A stretch of DNA of 64,000 nt from Haemophilus parainfluenzae (GCF_003252725.1 NZ_QEPO01000002.1:310001-374000); one strand, 5' to 3'. Numbered from the stretch's first letter, positions 18,757 to 30,605 are shown. The notes: generated by a model from the sequence alone, not told the origin. Numbers and translations: made by a program.

Positions 18757-21222
18757 ATGATCATGGACAATTTTGATTCGCCATTTCTCTACAATCGACC
18801 AAGTCTTGATGTTGAAGGCGTGAAAAAAGCAATTGTTTATAAATTAATTTTCTTAATTGGTCGTTCACCAAAAGAGGCGAGTCAACGCGACTGGCTAAAT
18901 GCGACGCTTCATGCAGTGCGTGATTTAGTGACTGAAGGCTGGATTACCACCGCTCGTCAATCTCGTGCAGAAGAAACTCGCCGTGTTTATTACCTTTCCA
19001 TGGAATTCTTAATCGGCCGTACACTTTCTAATGCGATGATTGCAGAAGGCATTTATGATGTGGCACAAAAAGCCTTGGCTGAATTAAATGTTGATTTAGA
19101 AGAGATTATTGAAAAAGAAGTGGATCCTGGTTTAGGTAATGGTGGTTTAGGTCGTCTTGCTGCTTGTTTTATGGACTCACTTGCAACGTTAGCGATTCCA
19201 GCAATGGGTTACGGTATTCGTTATGAATACGGTATGTTCCGTCAAAAAATTGAAAATGGCCAACAGGTTGAGCGCCCTGATGATTGGTTAGAAAAAGGTG
19301 CACCTTGGGAATTTATGCGTCCATCAAAACGTTTCAGTATTGATTTTGGTGGTCATATTTATTTTGAAGGCAAAAAATGTATTTGGAATCCAGCTGAAAA
19401 AGTGACCGCACTTGCATACGACCAAATGATTCCTGGCTATAAAAATGATTCAGCATCAACGTTGCGTTTATGGTCTGCTCATGGTGGTGAGGTGTTTGAT
19501 TTAGCCGAGTTTAACCGTGGTGATCACTTAGCAGCAGTTGCAACGCGTTCAGCTAACCAAAACCTTTCTCGTGTCCTTTATCCGGATGATTCTACCTGGA
19601 ATGGTCGTGAATTACGTTTACGTCAAGAATACTTCTTAGTATCAGCTTCTTTACAAGATATTCTTCGTCGCCATTTAAGAACACATGGCACGTTAGATAA
19701 TTTAGCAGATAAAGTGGCGATTCACTTAAATGATACCCACCCTGCATTAGCCATTCCTGAGTTGATGCGTATTTTAATCGATTTACACGGTTACTCATGG
19801 CAAAACGCTTGGGATGTGACTCGTCGTATCTTCTCTTACACTTGCCATACTTTAATGTCAGAAGCATTAGAAACCTGGCCAGTAGAAATGATGGCGAAAA
19901 TCTTACCTCGTCACTTACAAATGATTTTTGAAATCAATGATCATTTCCTTGAGTATGTGAAAACTTATGTCACTACCGATATGGAATTTATCCGTCGTGT
20001 ATCGCTTATCGAGGAAGGACATCAACGTAAAGTTCGCATGGGCTGGTTATCTGTTGTCGGTTCTCATAAAGTAAACGGTGTAGCAGCAATCCACTCAGAT
20101 CTCATGGTTTCTTCAACCTTTGCTGATTTTGCGCGTATCTATCCAGAACGTTTCACCAATGTGACAAATGGTATTACACCACGTCGTTGGCTTGCAGTAG
20201 CGAACCCGAAATTAGCGGCTTTATTTGATCAATACATTGGTTCTGAATGGCGTTGCGATTTAAGCCAAATTGAAAAACTTAAAGCGTTTGCAGATAAAGG
20301 TGAATTTAAGCGTGCTGTCGCAGATATCAAATACGATAACAAAGTGAAATTAGCAGAATATGTGAAGAAAACACTTAACATCGATTTAGATCCACACGCA
20401 TTATTTGACGTTCAAGTAAAACGTATTCACGAATACAAACGTCAAATGCTTAATGTGTTACACATTATTGCTCGTTATAACGAAATGTTGGCTCACCCAG
20501 AAAAAGATTGGCAGCCTCGCGTATTTATTTTAGCGGGTAAAGCAGCTTCAGCTTACTATGCAGCAAAACAAACGATTCGTTTAATTAACGATGTCGCGAA
20601 TGTCATCAATAACGATGAGCGCTTAAAAGGTCGTTTAAAAGTTGTATTTATCCCGAATTATAGCGTAAGTCTTGCACAATTAATCATTCCAGCAGCAGAT
20701 ATTTCTGAGCAAATCTCTCTTGCAGGAACAGAAGCATCAGGTACCAGTAACATGAAATTTGCCTTAAATGGTGCGTTAACATTGGGTACACTTGATGGTG
20801 CGAACGTTGAGATTTTAGATAACGTTGGTAAGGATCATATCTTTATCTTTGGTAATACGGTTGAACAAGTGGAAGCATTACGTCGCGAAGGTTATCGTCC
20901 GTTTGATTATTATCAACATGACGAGCAGTTACGTGAAGTCATTGACCAAATCATTCGTGGTGATTTCTCACCGGAAGAACCGAACCGTTATCATTCTCTA
21001 ATTCAAGGTTTACAATACCACGATTATTATCAATCCTTTGCTGATTTCCGCAGTTATGTGGAAGCGCAAAAAGCGGTAGATAAAAAATATCAAGATCGTG
21101 ATGCATGGATAGCAAGTACCATTCAAAATATGGTGAATATGGGCTTCTTCTCATCAGACCGTACGATTCTTGAATATGCGAAAAATATCTGGAAAATTGA
21201 ACCGTTAAAACTCGAGAAGTAA
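18757..21222 (+). CDS. glgP: Glycogen/maltodextrin phosphorylase
   Basis: GT35 enzyme that releases glucose-1-P from glycogen with pyridoxal phosphate. ATG 18757 gives 821 aa; a TGAGG ribosome site lies 11 bases upstream. An earlier TTG in frame (18724) overlaps the hairpin region and is rejected. Motifs: [18 protein letters not shown] (about 128), HLNDTHPA (about 325), and the PLP Lys region [17 protein letters not shown] (Lys near 667). Without malQ in this cluster, how maltodextrins are processed is an open point. Confidence 0.97.
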   Translation: MIMDNFDSPFLYNRPSLDVEGVKKAIVYKLIFLIGRSPKEASQRDWLNATLHAVRDLVTEGWITTARQSRAEETRRVYYLSMEFLIGRTLSNAMIAEGIYDVAQKALAELNVDLEEIIEKEVDPGLGNGGLGRLAACFMDSLATLAIPAMGYGIRYEYGMFRQKIENGQQVERPDDWLEKGAPWEFMRPSKRFSIDFGGHIYFEGKKCIWNPAEKVTALAYDQMIPGYKNDSASTLRLWSAHGGEVFDLAEFNRGDHLAAVATRSANQNLSRVLYPDDSTWNGRELRLRQEYFLVSASLQDILRRHLRTHGTLDNLADKVAIHLNDTHPALAIPELMRILIDLHGYSWQNAWDVTRRIFSYTCHTLMSEALETWPVEMMAKILPRHLQMIFEINDHFLEYVKTYVTTDMEFIRRVSLIEEGHQRKVRMGWLSVVGSHKVNGVAAIHSDLMVSSTFADFARIYPERFTNVTNGITPRRWLAVANPKLAALFDQYIGSEWRCDLSQIEKLKAFADKGEFKRAVADIKYDNKVKLAEYVKKTLNIDLDPHALFDVQVKRIHEYKRQMLNVLHIIARYNEMLAHPEKDWQPRVFILAGKAASAYYAAKQTIRLINDVANVINNDERLKGRLKVVFIPNYSVSLAQLIIPAADISEQISLAGTEASGTSNMKFALNGALTLGTLDGANVEILDNVGKDHIFIFGNTVEQVEALRREGYRPFDYYQHDEQLREVIDQIIRGDFSPEEPNRYHSLIQGLQYHDYYQSFADFRSYVEAQKAVDKKYQDRDAWIASTIQNMVNMGFFSSDRTILEYAKNIWKIEPLKLEK

Positions 21223-21240
21223 GTTCTTGTCCACTCATAG

Positions 21241-21278
21241 AAAACCCTGTCGGATTATTTCCACAGGGTTTCTTTTTA
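21241..21278 (+). terminator. Terminator of the glg operon
   Basis: AAACCCTGT (21242-21250) and ACAGGGTTT (21263-21271) form a 9-bp stem followed by TCTTTTT. Confidence 0.88.
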
Positions 21279-21327
21279 TGCTAAAATCCACCGTCAAATT
21301 TATTGTTCATTCAGATTAGGAAAAAGT

Positions 21328-21801
21328 ATGAAAGTTTTAGAAGGTGCGGTAGCTGCACCAAATGCTAAAATCGCAGTGGTGATTGCTCGTTTTAACAGTT
21401 TTATTAATGAAAGTTTATTAGAAGGTGCGGTAGATGCATTAAAACGTATCGGCCAAGTGAAAGATGAGAATATCACAATCGTTCGTGCACCAGGTGCGTA
21501 TGAACTTCCATTAGTAGCACGTCGTTTAGCTGAAAGCAAAAAATTTGATGCAATTGTGGCATTGGGTACAGTAATCCGTGGTGGTACCGCTCACTTTGAA
21601 TATGTGGCTGGCGAAGCAAGCAGCGGTTTAGGTCAAGTGGCAATGCAAGCTGAAATCCCAGTAGCATTCGGTGTTTTAACAACTGAAAACATTGAACAAG
21701 CTATCGAGCGTGCAGGTACTAAAGCAGGTAATAAAGGTGCAGAAGCTGCATTAACTGCACTTGAAATGGTGAACCTTTTACAACAAATTGATGCGGCATA
21801 A
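21328..21801 (+). CDS. ribH: 6,7-dimethyl-8-ribityllumazine synthase
   Basis: 157-aa riboflavin pathway enzyme that condenses the ribityl-uracil with the butanone phosphate; usually an icosahedral or pentameric assembly. Conserved segments are [15 protein letters not shown] (about 20-34), [10 protein letters not shown] (about 52) and [14 protein letters not shown] with the active His (about 75-88). It heads a ribH-nusB-thiL-pgpA cluster, as in many gammaproteobacteria. Confidence 0.97.
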   Translation: MKVLEGAVAAPNAKIAVVIARFNSFINESLLEGAVDALKRIGQVKDENITIVRAPGAYELPLVARRLAESKKFDAIVALGTVIRGGTAHFEYVAGEASSGLGQVAMQAEIPVAFGVLTTENIEQAIERAGTKAGNKGAEAALTALEMVNLLQQIDAA

Positions 21802-21806
21802 TTCCA

Positions 21807-22244
21807 ATGACAGAGAAAAAAGAACCTGTAAAAAAAGTATCGCCACGTCGTAGAGCGAGAGAATGTGCAGTCCAAGCATTATATTCTTGGGCGCTCTCTG
21901 GTAACGCACCAGAACAAGTAGAACTCACTTTTGTGGTGGATCAAGATTTAAAAGGTGTGGATAAACCTTATTTTAGCCGCCTTTTCCGTCAAACCGTTGC
22001 GAATGTAGAAGCTGTTGATTTCTCAATGAGCCATTATTTAGATCGCGCATTAGATGAATTAGATCCGATTGAAAGAGCTATTTTACGCTTAGCGGTTTAT
22101 GAACTTCAATTTGAGCCTGATGTGCCGTATAAAGTGGCGATTAACGAGGCAATTGAGGTGGCGAAAGTGTTTGGTGCAGATGAAAGCCATAAATACATTA
22201 ACGGTGTATTGGATAAAGTCGCTCCTGCATTAGGTCGCAAATAA
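21807..22244 (+). CDS. nusB: Transcription antitermination factor NusB
   Basis: 145-aa all-helical protein that binds boxA RNA with NusE (S10) and supports rRNA operon antitermination. The basic N-terminus ([20 protein letters not shown], about 13-32) and the C-terminal [25 protein letters not shown] signature region are present. It follows ribH by 5 bp, a tightly coupled pair. Confidence 0.96.
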   Translation: MTEKKEPVKKVSPRRRARECAVQALYSWALSGNAPEQVELTFVVDQDLKGVDKPYFSRLFRQTVANVEAVDFSMSHYLDRALDELDPIERAILRLAVYELQFEPDVPYKVAINEAIEVAKVFGADESHKYINGVLDKVAPALGRK

Positions 22245-22256
22245 TTATTCAAATGT

Positions 22257-22287
22257 AGGGTAGACAAATGTCTGCCCTTTGTTTTTG
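22257..22287 (+). terminator. Hairpin with T-run between nusB and thiL
   Basis: AGGGTAGACA (22257-22266) pairs with TGTCTGCCCT (22269-22278) with one mismatch and a very short loop, followed by TTGTTTTTG. It probably acts as an intra-operon attenuator or terminator. Confidence 0.6.
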
Positions 22288-22301
22288 AGTGCAAAGATAA
22301 A

Positions 22302-23282
22302 ATGAGTACGGGTGAATTTGATCTTATAGAGCGATATTTATCAATACAAAAAGGCAATCAACACTTTGTTGATTTCAGTATTGGGGATGATTGTGCGATC
22401 ACCCATATTCCAGAAGGCTATCAGCTTGCTATTACCACTGATACAATGGTCGAGGGCACGCATTTTTTATTTTCCATTTCTCCCCAAGATTTAGCGTATA
22501 AGGCTATCGCGACAAATCTAAGTGATTTAGCTGCTATGGGCGCTAAACCCGCTTGGATTTCTCTTGCACTCACATTACCTGAAGTTGATGAAAACTGGCT
22601 GAGCCACTTTAGTCAAAGTCTGTTTGATACATTAAATCAATATGATGTAACATTAATTGGTGGCGATACAACGAAAGGTCCACTTTCTATAACCATTACG
22701 GCACAAGGTTTCGTACCAAAAGGAAAGGCTTTATTCCGACATAATGCGAAGGTTGGTGATTTAATTTATGTATCGGGCACGTTAGGTGATAGTGCGGCGG
22801 GTTTAAATTGGATCTTACAAGGTAAAAGTGCGGTCGATTTTGATACTGAATTTTTAGTAAAACGCCATTTTCATCCGACGCCACACGTTGAATTAGGCCA
22901 AGCCTTAGTAGATGTCGCGCATTCATGCATTGATATTTCAGATGGTCTTGTTGCCGATTTCGGGCATATTTTAACGAGAAGCCAATGTTCTGCAGAGATT
23001 GAATTATCTTCCTTGCCTTTATCTACCTCACTCAAAAAAACATATAGCTTAGAAAAAGCAGAAGCATTTGCATTAAGTGGTGGGGAAGATTATGAGCTTT
23101 GCTTTACGGTTCCTGCAAATAAAAAGGCCGAGATTGAAAAGTTGTCCCAATTATTAAATGTACCTTGTACCTGTATCGGAAAAATTGTTCCGCAAAATAG
23201 CAATCAGATTACTTTTTTAAAAGATGGGCAAGTAATCAATTATCAAGCGCCGTCTGGTTTCGATCATTTTAAGGATAAATAA
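22302..23282 (+). CDS. thiL: Thiamine-monophosphate kinase
   Basis: 326-aa PurM/AIR-synthase superfamily ATPase converting thiamine monophosphate to thiamine pyrophosphate. N-terminal GEFDLIERY, then SIGDDCAI and TTDTMVEGTHF metal/substrate loops, DLAAMGAKPAW (about 72-82), IGGDTTKGP, SGTLGDSAAGL and SGGEDYEL near the C-terminus are all present. The stop overlaps the pgpA start by one base. Confidence 0.96.
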   Translation: MSTGEFDLIERYLSIQKGNQHFVDFSIGDDCAITHIPEGYQLAITTDTMVEGTHFLFSISPQDLAYKAIATNLSDLAAMGAKPAWISLALTLPEVDENWLSHFSQSLFDTLNQYDVTLIGGDTTKGPLSITITAQGFVPKGKALFRHNAKVGDLIYVSGTLGDSAAGLNWILQGKSAVDFDTEFLVKRHFHPTPHVELGQALVDVAHSCIDISDGLVADFGHILTRSQCSAEIELSSLPLSTSLKKTYSLEKAEAFALSGGEDYELCFTVPANKKAEIEKLSQLLNVPCTCIGKIVPQNSNQITFLKDGQVINYQAPSGFDHFKDK

Positions 23283-23769
23283 TGAATAGTTCACCACTTG
23301 ATAGAGTCAGCTTAAAAAATCCAGTGCATTTACTTGCATTAGGTTTTGGTTCCGGATTAATTCGTCCAGCACCGGGTACATGGGGAAGTTTAGCTGGAAC
23401 GATTTTAGGTTCGGCATTATTAGCTTGTCTTGGACTAAAAATCTTCTTAATTTTGACCGCACTTTGCTTTGCGCTTGGCTGTTATCTATGTCAAAAAACT
23501 GCAGATGATATGGGCGTTCATGATCACGGCTCCATTGTTTGGGATGAATTTGTTGGGGTATTTATCGTGTTAGCCGCAATTCCAACTTTATCCTTGCCTT
23601 GGATTGTCATTGCCTTTGTACTTTTCCGTTTCTTCGATATCTTAAAACCTTATCCTATCCGTTATTTTGATCAAAAACTGGAAAGCGGTTTTGGGATTAT
23701 GGTGGATGACGTTTTAGCGGCAATCTATGCTGTTATCGTGATCGTGATATTACGCATTGTAGGCTTACC

Positions 23770-23776
<7 letters not shown>
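23282..23776 (+). CDS. pgpA: Phosphatidylglycerophosphatase A
   Basis: 164-aa inner-membrane phosphatase that converts phosphatidylglycerol phosphate to phosphatidylglycerol. It carries the conserved RPAPGTWGSLAG (about 27-38), MGVHDHGSIVWDEFVG (about 77-92) and KPYPIRYFD segments, plus about four hydrophobic helices. It overlaps thiL at one base and the next gene by 7 bp. Confidence 0.95.
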
Positions 23777-25226
<1,450 letters not shown>

Positions 25227-25260
25227 AGAGTAGATAGGATTTTTAATTCACTGATTAAAT

Positions 25261-25299
25261 AACGAACCGTACATGTTATGTGTGGATCGTTATGTTTTT
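25261..25299 (+). terminator. Terminator-like hairpin after dapB
   Basis: A 14-bp imperfect stem runs from AACGAACC (25261) to GGATCGTT (ending 25291), with one A-A mismatch and two G-T pairs around a 3-base loop, followed by TGTTTTTA. Confidence 0.6.
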
Positions 25300-25332
25300 A
25301 CATGATGAATCTTTGACTTAAACAGGAAAAAG

Positions 25333-25530
25333 ATGAAGAGTATTTTCTCCTTACTTATTGCTTTTTTAGCTATTTATTTGGGTATATCTATAGCGATTAT
25401 AGTTACTGGAATTGTTTTAGATGCACCTAATATAAACTACAGGTTTATCTTTGAAGACACTTTTAAACCTTCAGTATTTATATTTTTTGTAATTATATTT
25501 TTTAGTTATTTAATGGCACCTAAAAAATAG
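25333..25530 (+). CDS. Small hydrophobic protein of unknown function
   Basis: 65 aa with two predicted membrane helices (about 4-27 and 45-61) and a short basic tail APKK. An AGGAAAAAG ribosome site precedes the ATG closely. I do not recognise a family. It lies between the dapB terminator and the convergent yfaE gene, and its bases look more AT-rich than its neighbours. It may be a real small membrane protein or an orphan ORF. Confidence 0.5.
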   Translation: MKSIFSLLIAFLAIYLGISIAIIVTGIVLDAPNINYRFIFEDTFKPSVFIFFVIIFFSYLMAPKK

Positions 25531-25570
25531 TAAAATTGCATACGGGCAGAGTTCGTTAAGTTTTAATGAA

Positions 25571-25819
25571 TTACAGTTCCAATTCAATATCACTTTCCAC
25601 CCGACAACAACACAGCAGAATCTCATTGGGTTGAATAAAGGCAAGAGGCGCTTCAGCGTAAGATACCTTGCCTTTTTTGATCTTCACGCGACAAGAACCA
25701 CAATAACCTGAACGACATTGATATTCATGGTGAATTTGATGTTGTTCTAAAAAGTTAAGCAGAGAAGTTTGGTTATCGAAATCTAAGGTGATTTGTCGCT
25801 GAATAAGATGGATTTTCAT
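25571..25819 (-). CDS. yfaE: YfaE-like 2Fe-2S ferredoxin
   Basis: 82-aa plant-type ferredoxin with cluster ligands in CRSGYCGSC (about 35-43) and a fourth in the ILLCCCR segment (about 70-72). In E. coli YfaE maintains the diferric-tyrosyl cofactor of class Ia ribonucleotide reductase and is encoded next to nrdAB. Here nrdAB is not adjacent, so the assignment rests on size and motif. Confidence 0.85.
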   Translation of the reverse strand: MKIHLIQRQITLDFDNQTSLLNFLEQHQIHHEYQCRSGYCGSCRVKIKKGKVSYAEAPLAFIQPNEILLCCCRVESDIELEL

Positions 25820-25925
25820 GAAACAAAATAAAACAAAATTTTGCTCATTATAGAAGAAAGAGAAGTAAAACTCACGGCTCTTTTGTTGTAATATAGCGAG
25901 CTAATATTCATCATAAGAGAAGAGC

Positions 25926-26612
25926 ATGCGAACCTTTTTAAAATTAACGTGGATTTCAACCGCACTTTTATTAACGGCTTGTAGCACCATTTCAAAAGAG
26001 CCGGTTAAGCATATTGATATGTATGTAAAGCCTTATTACGATGCCAGAGATGGGCGACTTGAACAGATTAATGTGAACAAAGATATTGATGCGTTATTAC
26101 TGAAAAATACACAAAAAGATTTTGAAAGTGCGGTCAATATTATTGAGAAAAAAGTGGATTTTGTTTCTCCGATGACAATGTTTGCACTTTCTGCTCGTGC
26201 TTATGATTTTGGCTTGCGTGATGAAGCGGTAAAATGGTTTTATCGTGGACAAAACCGTTTAATCACCGCGTTATATGTGTTGGATTTAGATAAATTAACA
26301 GTATCGAATAACACAGCATTTGGGCAATTAGTGGGACAGCATGTTAATCCATATGCGTTCTGTGATTTGAACAAGCAACACAAAGCGGCGCAAGATGCGA
26401 TTGACTGGGCTAAAAATCATCCGTATCAGGCGGTGTTTTTACCTCAATTACCAAGCAAGCATCCAGATAGAAAACAAGCGTTAAAAGAAGCAGAAGCAAA
26501 ACTTGATGCACGTTTAGTTGAGCAAGACCGTTATTTTGCTAATCCTGAAAATAAAGCGAAATGGGAAAAAGAACGCCAAGATAACTTAGTTAATGAACGA
26601 TTTTGTTGGTAA
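25926..26612 (+). CDS. Predicted lipoprotein of unknown function
   Basis: 228 aa with an N-terminal signal peptide and lipobox LTAC (Cys near residue 19). The mature part is helical and charged, with a central tetratricopeptide-like stretch (about 70-100, ALSARAYDFGLRDEAVKWFYRGQ) and a Lys/Glu-rich C-terminus ending in NERFCW. A USS encodes part of the signal peptide (STALLLTACS) and another encodes ESAVN. I do not recognise a named family. Confidence 0.75.
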   Translation: MRTFLKLTWISTALLLTACSTISKEPVKHIDMYVKPYYDARDGRLEQINVNKDIDALLLKNTQKDFESAVNIIEKKVDFVSPMTMFALSARAYDFGLRDEAVKWFYRGQNRLITALYVLDLDKLTVSNNTAFGQLVGQHVNPYAFCDLNKQHKAAQDAIDWAKNHPYQAVFLPQLPSKHPDRKQALKEAEAKLDARLVEQDRYFANPENKAKWEKERQDNLVNERFCW

Positions 26613-26622
26613 TTTTAAAAAT

Positions 26623-26667
26623 CTTAAGGTTGCTTAAGATTTCATTAAGATTTGTTGTGTTTAATAA
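26623..26667 (+). promoter_or_regulatory. QseB/PmrA-like direct-repeat operator and ygiW promoter
   Basis: Three direct repeats lie head to tail: CTTAA (26623-26627), N5, CTTAA (26633-26637), N6, ATTAA (26644-26648). A -10-like TAATAA lies at 26662-26667, so the repeats would cover the -35. In Aggregatibacter actinomycetemcomitans QseB autoregulates ygiW-qseBC through CTTAA-N6-CTTAA repeats (recalled). The first two repeats also form a 9-bp inverted repeat, so a weak terminator of the lipoprotein gene is an alternative reading. Confidence 0.65.
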
Positions 26668-26745
26668 GCATCAACAAGGCGGCAATGAGGATAATCCTTC
26701 GCTTTGAAACATGATTAATTTATGCTTAATTCTATTTAGGAGAAC

Positions 26746-27117
26746 ATGATGAAAAAATTTGCTTTAGCAACCCTTTTAGCTTTATCTACTTCAGCAGCAT
26801 TTGCTGGTTTTAATGGCAACACTGCACAAGGTGGCTTCCAAGGTGGTGATCAAGGTCAACAACTTACTGTTAAACAAGCATTATCTGCGAAAGATAATTC
26901 TATGATTACCTTAGTAGGTAACATCACTCAACAAATTGACGGTGATGAATACGTTTTCACTGATGGCACAGACCAAATCAAATTGGAAATTAAAAAGCGC
27001 GTTTGGAATGGTTTAAATGTGGGACCTCAGGATAAAATCCGCGTTTACGGTAAATTAGATAATGAAGCTTTTGAAAAAGCAGAGCTTGAAGTCATTAGCG
27101 TTGAAAAAGCGCAATAA
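26746..27117 (+). CDS. ygiW: YgiW/YdeI-family (BOF, OB-fold) periplasmic stress protein
   Basis: 123 aa with a Sec signal peptide (about 1-20, SAAFAG), a Gly/Gln-rich linker (about 20-36), and the BOF domain with ITLVGNITQQIDGDEYVFTDGT (about 54-75) and KIRVYGKLD. This family is linked to stress tolerance, and in Pasteurellaceae heads the ygiW-qseBC operon. AGGAG lies just upstream. The two-component genes follow, the response regulator 75 bp downstream. Confidence 0.92.
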   Translation: MMKKFALATLLALSTSAAFAGFNGNTAQGGFQGGDQGQQLTVKQALSAKDNSMITLVGNITQQIDGDEYVFTDGTDQIKLEIKKRVWNGLNVGPQDKIRVYGKLDNEAFEKAELEVISVEKAQ

Positions 27118-27192
27118 TTCATATAATTTGAAGTGGTGGGCAAAAGCCCGCCATTTTTTCGTTTTGAAAAAGAGAAAAGTGCGGTCAATATT

Positions 27193-27861
27193 ATGCGAGT
27201 TTTATTAGTAGAAGATGATGCTCTCATCGGCAATGGTCTGCAAATTGGTTTAACGAAATCAGGCTTTATTGTAGATTGGTTTACCGATGGTCAAAGTGGA
27301 TTAAATGCCTTAATCGGCGCGCCTTATGATGCGGTGGTATTGGATTTAACCCTGCCTAAACTGGATGGTTTGGATGTATTAAAACAATGGCGTTCAAATA
27401 ATCAAGATGTGCCTGTATTGATTTTAACTGCGCGTGATACATTGGATGAACGCATTAAAGGCATTCAACAAGGTGCCGATGATTATCTTTGCAAACCCTT
27501 TGCCTTGGCTGAAGTGGTGGTGCGATTGCAGGCATTAATTCGTCGTCGTTATGGGCAAGTTAAACCTCAGATTGAGCATGGCAGTGTCAAACTCGATCCT
27601 GCTCAGCGTAAGGCTTGGTTGAATGAGGATGAAATTACATTAACTGGACGTGAATATAAATTACTCGAGCTTTTTATGCTGAATAAAGAACGAGTGCTTT
27701 CACGTGCGACCATTGAAGAAAAACTATCAAATTGGGATGAAGAATTAAGTAGCGGTGCATTGGACGTACATATTTATAATTTACGTCAAAAACTAGGTAA
27801 ACAATTTATTCGTACTGTACATGGCGTAGGCTATGCTTTAGGACAAGTTAATGAAAAATAA
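27193..27861 (+). CDS. qseB: OmpR-family response regulator QseB
   Basis: 222 aa from ATG 27193. Receiver domain with acidic pair D8-D9, phospho-acceptor D51 (AVVLDLTLP), switch Thr in LILTARD and Lys in CKPF; C-terminal winged-helix DNA-binding domain (about 125-220, [22 protein letters not shown]). The ORF extends 20 codons upstream through a USS, but that stretch does not look like receiver sequence. It overlaps qseC by 11 bp. Upstream repeats suggest autoregulation. Confidence 0.93.
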   Translation: MRVLLVEDDALIGNGLQIGLTKSGFIVDWFTDGQSGLNALIGAPYDAVVLDLTLPKLDGLDVLKQWRSNNQDVPVLILTARDTLDERIKGIQQGADDYLCKPFALAEVVVRLQALIRRRYGQVKPQIEHGSVKLDPAQRKAWLNEDEITLTGREYKLLELFMLNKERVLSRATIEEKLSNWDEELSSGALDVHIYNLRQKLGKQFIRTVHGVGYALGQVNEK

Positions 27862-29206
27862 ACGACTGAGTTTTCGTCTCTTAATCGGTTTAATTGTGAC
27901 CGCACTTTGCGTGTGGTGCATTGCCACGGTTGTCGCATGGACGGTCGTCAAAAAAGAAGCTAAAGATGTGTTTAATGCACAACAAGTGCTTTTTGCTGAG
28001 CGTTTAGCGACGTCTGATTTGAAAAATGTCTTATTAGATGAAAATGCTAACTTTCCACGTGGTGGATTTAAACCACAGAAACGTCATTATGATAATGATG
28101 CTTTAGCCTTTGCTATATTTTCTAACAAAGGCGAAAGGCTATTAACCGATGGCGATAATGGCGACAAATTTATTTTTCAAAATAAGACGGGTTTTAGTAA
28201 AGAACATATTTTAGATGATGACGACGAATGGCTGATTTATTGGCAACCTGTCGGTAACGGTGAACTTGTCATTGCGGTGGGACAAGAATTGGAATACCGC
28301 GAAGAGTTGGTCAATAAAATGGTCTTCAGCCAAACAGGGATTTGGTTTGCTGGATTACCAATACTATTATTGGTCGCTTTTATTGTGATTTATCGTGCAT
28401 TAAAACCAATTAATCGATTGAGTCGAAACGTACAAGCTCGACGACCAGGTGATGTATCATTATTAGAAACCAATGATGTGCCAACAGAGATTCTACCGTT
28501 AGTCCAAAACTTAAATCAATTTTTCACACGTACCAGTGAGCAGTTGGAACGGGAGCGCCGTTTTGTTTCTGATGCAGCACATGAATTACGTAGCCCATTG
28601 GCCGCATTGCGCATTCAAACGGAAGTCGCACAGTTGGCAGGCGATGATGCACAAACTCGTGAAATGGCCTTAGCGCATTTAACCCAAGGTATCGACCGAG
28701 CAACCCAATTAATTGAACAGCTTCTTATGCTTTCTCGATTAGATAATCTTAAAGAATTAAATCATCAGGAGCCTATTCATTGGTCAGAAATTATAACTTC
28801 ACTTATCGGTGAGTTATATTTCACTGCACAGCAACGCCAAATCGAATTGCAGTTTGAGCATCAGGGAGATCCTACAGTTAAGCAAGGGCAGCCATTATTA
28901 CTTGCGCAAATGTTGAGAAACTTGTTGGATAATGCGATTAAATATTGTCCTCAAGGCACTCAGGTTCGAGTAATTTTACAGTCTCGTAAAATTCTTATTG
29001 AAGATAATGGCGGTGGTGTTGCGCCAGAAGAATTAGCAAAATTAGGGCAGCGTTTTTATCGTCCTGCAGGACAAAATGAAAAGGGAAGTGGGCTTGGATT
29101 GTCTATTGTGGCAAGAATAGCGGAATTGCATCACTATCGTTTCCGATTAGAAAACATTGAATCTAACGGGCAAATTCAAGGTTTACGAGCTATCATTGAG
29201 TTATAA
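27851..29206 (+). CDS. qseC: Sensor histidine kinase QseC
   Basis: 451-aa inner-membrane kinase with TM1 (about 10-33), a periplasmic sensor domain (about 34-155), TM2 (about 160-180), HAMP, H-box [11 protein letters not shown] with phospho-His near 244, N-box [10 protein letters not shown], and G-boxes IEDNGGGV and GSGLGLSI. In other bacteria QseC is reported to respond to catecholamines or iron; the ligand here is not known. It overlaps qseB by 11 bp. Confidence 0.93.
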   Translation: MKNKRLSFRLLIGLIVTALCVWCIATVVAWTVVKKEAKDVFNAQQVLFAERLATSDLKNVLLDENANFPRGGFKPQKRHYDNDALAFAIFSNKGERLLTDGDNGDKFIFQNKTGFSKEHILDDDDEWLIYWQPVGNGELVIAVGQELEYREELVNKMVFSQTGIWFAGLPILLLVAFIVIYRALKPINRLSRNVQARRPGDVSLLETNDVPTEILPLVQNLNQFFTRTSEQLERERRFVSDAAHELRSPLAALRIQTEVAQLAGDDAQTREMALAHLTQGIDRATQLIEQLLMLSRLDNLKELNHQEPIHWSEIITSLIGELYFTAQQRQIELQFEHQGDPTVKQGQPLLLAQMLRNLLDNAIKYCPQGTQVRVILQSRKILIEDNGGGVAPEELAKLGQRFYRPAGQNEKGSGLGLSIVARIAELHHYRFRLENIESNGQIQGLRAIIEL

Positions 29207-29236
29207 AAAAGGGCGTTTAATACGCCCTTATTTTTA
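29205..29236. terminator. Bidirectional terminator between qseC and DUF1439 gene
   Basis: AAGGGCGT (29209-29216) and ACGCCCTT (29222-29229) with A-run before and T-run after, so it can serve both convergent genes. Confidence 0.88.
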
Positions 29237-29794
29237 AAACACTCCACCAATTAGTTCTAATCGACCTTTCTCAACTTTAATTTCTTTGGCAAATTTCTTA
29301 ATCAGCATTTGTTTCATGTCACTTTCATCCAAGGTGTAAACTGGCATACGACTTAATAAGGCTGCTACACCATCGCTTAATAGCGGCATAACATCTTGGA
29401 GTTGATCCATCACACTATTAGGTTCGCCAGACCAGCGTAAAATTCGCAGATTTTTTAAATAGAGTGCACCTTCCTGTGCGTTATATTCTGGAACGGCATC
29501 AAAGGTTAAATGCAATTTAGCCGGATAGGTTTTACCGGATAAACGAATAAGCGTATCAGCCAAACCACTCATTTCAACACGATTACTTTCAGTTTGCCCG
29601 ATTTGAGTTACTAAATCTTTCAGTGCGTAATCCACAGAAAATAATCCTGGAATACCGAGTTTGTCATTAATCGTGCCTTTTTCACTTAAATATTGGTTAA
29701 TTTGTTGCTCGCTGATACTGAAGGGAGAGGCTTGTACAGATAGCGTACAGAAACCTAAGGTCAGTATGGTAAGCACTTTTTTCAAAAAATGCAT
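29234..29794 (-). CDS. DUF1439 (YceB-like) exported protein
   Basis: 186 aa with an N-terminal signal sequence (about 1-22, ending VQAS). The N-terminal mature segment FSISEQQINQYLSEKG and the C-terminal VYTLDESDMKQMLIKKF fit the YceB/DUF1439 lipid-binding-like fold. E. coli YceB is a lipoprotein; here the Cys in FCTLSVQAS is not in a clean lipobox, so it may be a soluble periplasmic form. Confidence 0.8.
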   Translation of the reverse strand: MHFLKKVLTILTLGFCTLSVQASPFSISEQQINQYLSEKGTINDKLGIPGLFSVDYALKDLVTQIGQTESNRVEMSGLADTLIRLSGKTYPAKLHLTFDAVPEYNAQEGALYLKNLRILRWSGEPNSVMDQLQDVMPLLSDGVAALLSRMPVYTLDESDMKQMLIKKFAKEIKVEKGRLELIGGVF

Positions 29795-29882
29795 ATTTTT
29801 CTCCTTGATTGAAAAAGAATAAAAATTTTGTAGAATGTATCGCTTATCTTTTCAATACACAATAAAAATTTAAGTAGAGATT

Positions 29883-30605
29883 ATGACTTTGTCACTTAAA
29901 GACCATGTGCAAAAGCTTCTTGAAGAACATCGTGGAGAACGCGTTTTCCGCTTTGAATATTTAGGAAAATATTATTGGTTAAAACAGCCTGAGCAATTAA
30001 AAGGGATATGGTTATTATTAAAACCACATCCAAAACAACATTTTAAAGAAGAGTGTGAAATACTACAGCATTTAAATAATATTGGTGCACCAGTACCTAA
30101 ATTATGCGGTTTCGGTGATGATTATTTAGTATTGGAAGATGCAGGGCCAACATTAAACATCTGGCTGAATGATGAAACATTGTCTTGGGCAGAAAAATCA
30201 CATATTTTGCATTCAGCGATAGAAATATTGATTAATCTTCATCAACAAGGCATTATTCACGGTCGTCCAGCTATACGAGATATCGCATGGAAAGATGGTA
30301 AAATTAGTTTTATGGACTTTGAATCTCATTCAAAAAGCCATAATGAACATTGGTTGATTACACGTGATATGCTAGCATTTTTAGACAGTTTATGTCGTGT
30401 GAAAGGCTTAGATGATGAAAAGCTTAATGAATTATTTGATTATTATAAATCTCACTGTCCGACAACTTATTGGGTTGATATGTTGTCATATGTGAGAAGA
30501 TTTCGTTGGCTTTATTATCTTTTACTTCCGTTCAAACCGATTGCACGAACGGACTTATTGGCCGTTTATCGGTTATTTGAACATTTAACAAAGGAAAATC
30601 TATGA
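29883..30605 (+). CDS. Small kinase-like protein (KdkA/InaA/RIO-like fold)
   Basis: 240 aa with features of the lipopolysaccharide-kinase/RIO-like superfamily: a Lys/Glu lobe at the N-terminus, YLVLEDAGPTLNIWL hinge (about 83-97), the catalytic-loop-like HGRPAIRDIAW (from about residue 126) and metal-binding DFE (about 145). KdkA phosphorylates the Kdo of Haemophilus lipooligosaccharide, but this could equally be a different small kinase. The stop overlaps the next small lipoprotein gene as ATGA. Confidence 0.65.
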   Translation: MTLSLKDHVQKLLEEHRGERVFRFEYLGKYYWLKQPEQLKGIWLLLKPHPKQHFKEECEILQHLNNIGAPVPKLCGFGDDYLVLEDAGPTLNIWLNDETLSWAEKSHILHSAIEILINLHQQGIIHGRPAIRDIAWKDGKISFMDFESHSKSHNEHWLITRDMLAFLDSLCRVKGLDDEKLNELFDYYKSHCPTTYWVDMLSYVRRFRWLYYLLLPFKPIARTDLLAVYRLFEHLTKENL

